64,000 nucleotides of DNA. It comes from Ruegeria arenilitoris (GTDB lineage Bacteria > Pseudomonadota > Alphaproteobacteria > Rhodobacterales > Rhodobacteraceae). Positions within the stretch are counted from its first letter, which is position 1; every line of letters begins with the position of its first letter. The stretch covers positions 248,001-312,000 of the forward strand of contig NZ_WPZQ01000004.1 in assembly GCF_013030265.1 (NCBI RefSeq). The letters run 5' to 3'. The notes beneath the pieces were generated by a model. It was not told the DNA's origin. It made no database searches and saw nothing but the letters and a program-made list of their open reading frames with translations. Below are positions 63,646 through 64,000 of the stretch, in pieces. The position numbers and the translations under genes are program-made.

Positions 63646-64000
63646 ATGGATCGATTCGACAACAGCCCCGAGACAGCGTTGGATTGGTATCGCAATGGGA
63701 GTGGTGCCGCATTGGCCACGGTTGTTCAGACTTGGGGCAGTGCGCCACGACGTGTGGGATCGCAGCTGGTGATCAGTGGCGACGGCCGCATCGAAGGTTC
63801 TGTTTCGGGCGGTTGTGTCGAAGGTGCAGTTATTGTCGAAGCACTGGAGGCCATCGAAGAGGGCGAGGCGCGTCTGCTCGAATTCGGGGTCAGTGACGAA
63901 GACGCCTTTGCGGTAGGTTTGGCCTGTGGCGGAACGATCCGGGTGTTGGTTGAACCTGTGGGGTCGGTCCTTCCCGAACCGATGTTGGCCGAACTGGTTG
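63646..64000 (+). CDS. XdhC/CoxI-family maturation factor, N-terminal part (runs off the window)
   Basis: About 118 residues are present. The XdhC signature GSAPRRVGSQLV, the conserved VSGGCVEGAV (Cys) and LACGGTIRVL (Cys) are all present. XdhC binds molybdenum cofactor and loads it, sulfurated, into xanthine dehydrogenase or CO dehydrogenase-type enzymes. GGAGG precedes the ATG; an ATG 7 codons earlier (63625) is an alternative. With MoxR and CoxE upstream it points to a molybdenum-hydroxylase maturation neighbourhood. The C-terminal Rossmann domain is outside the window. Confidence 0.88.
   Translation, partial: MDRFDNSPETALDWYRNGSGAALATVVQTWGSAPRRVGSQLVISGDGRIEGSVSGGCVEGAVIVEALEAIEEGEARLLEFGVSDEDAFAVGLACGGTIRVLVEPVGSVLPEPMLAELV

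Overview
The window looks like chromosomal DNA of a marine roseobacter-group alphaproteobacterium (Rhodobacteraceae; Ruegeria-like by protein resemblance recalled from memory, not by a search). Supporting signs are the moderately high GC, the trgA-trgB-cysK tellurite locus, a phrB-cfa pair, DUF6477- and DUF6456-type proteins typical of Rhodobacteraceae, a non-pyrrolysine MttB homologue and an E111-type MetA. I see no phage, IS element, CRISPR array or rRNA. There is one tRNA gene (Ser-GGA). Most of the window is ordinary core genome with small operons on both strands.

Layout. 0-10 kb: a cut-off OmpR-type response regulator, a DegP/HtrA protease, a structured 750-bp gap, a MobA-like nucleotidyltransferase behind a dimethylglycine/sarcosine dehydrogenase-like gene, a CorC/HlyC CBS protein, xerD, and two envelope proteins of unknown function upstream of xerD (one only 49 aa). 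10-16 kb: aroK-aroB, an intramembrane protease, ssb, a lytic transglycosylase, a GAF-LuxR regulator and a Tat-exported metallo-beta-lactamase-fold protein. 16-27 kb: a complete dipeptide/oligopeptide-type ABC importer, miaA and pyrH (divergent), and a BCCT osmolyte carrier. 27-37 kb: a VOC protein, a class V aminotransferase, then a long co-directional run phrB-cfa-trgA-trgB-cysK-mscS (light, oxidative and tellurite stress, cysteine synthesis, osmotic release) and tRNA-Ser. 37-48 kb: a truncated globin translationally coupled to a class III adenylate cyclase, TetR, PPK2, an alpha/beta hydrolase, metA, a P-loop protein, two EamA exporters around a FadL-type porin, guaA, and a GNAT protein. 48-59 kb: mttB homologue, two lineage-specific genes, oxyR facing a peroxiredoxin, lipA with an M20 amidohydrolase, hpt with a hidden 57-aa membrane protein, a CoqQ/RatA-like protein, a PrpD-family protein and pyrC. 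59-64 kb: moxR-coxE, an IalB-like protein, a split YeeE/YedE sulfur transporter, and the start of xdhC.

Main hunting results. (1) The string GTCGTTTTT, or its complement, occurs four times in three promoter regions, always in the same orientation relative to the downstream gene: the dehydrogenase-like gene, the ABC importer and the BCCT carrier (twice). A weaker relative lies before mttB. This suggests a shared regulator of methylated-amine or osmolyte uptake and breakdown. (2) Two perfect ATTC-N8-GAAT sites, 25 bp apart, lie before the YeeE/YedE pair and match the SqrR/BigR persulfide-repressor operator as I recall it. (3) The overlapping globin-cyclase gene pair looks like a two-protein gas-sensing cAMP module. 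(4) Two short membrane-protein genes (49 and 57 aa) and an intrinsic terminator embedded in the 3' end of mttB are visible but easily missed.
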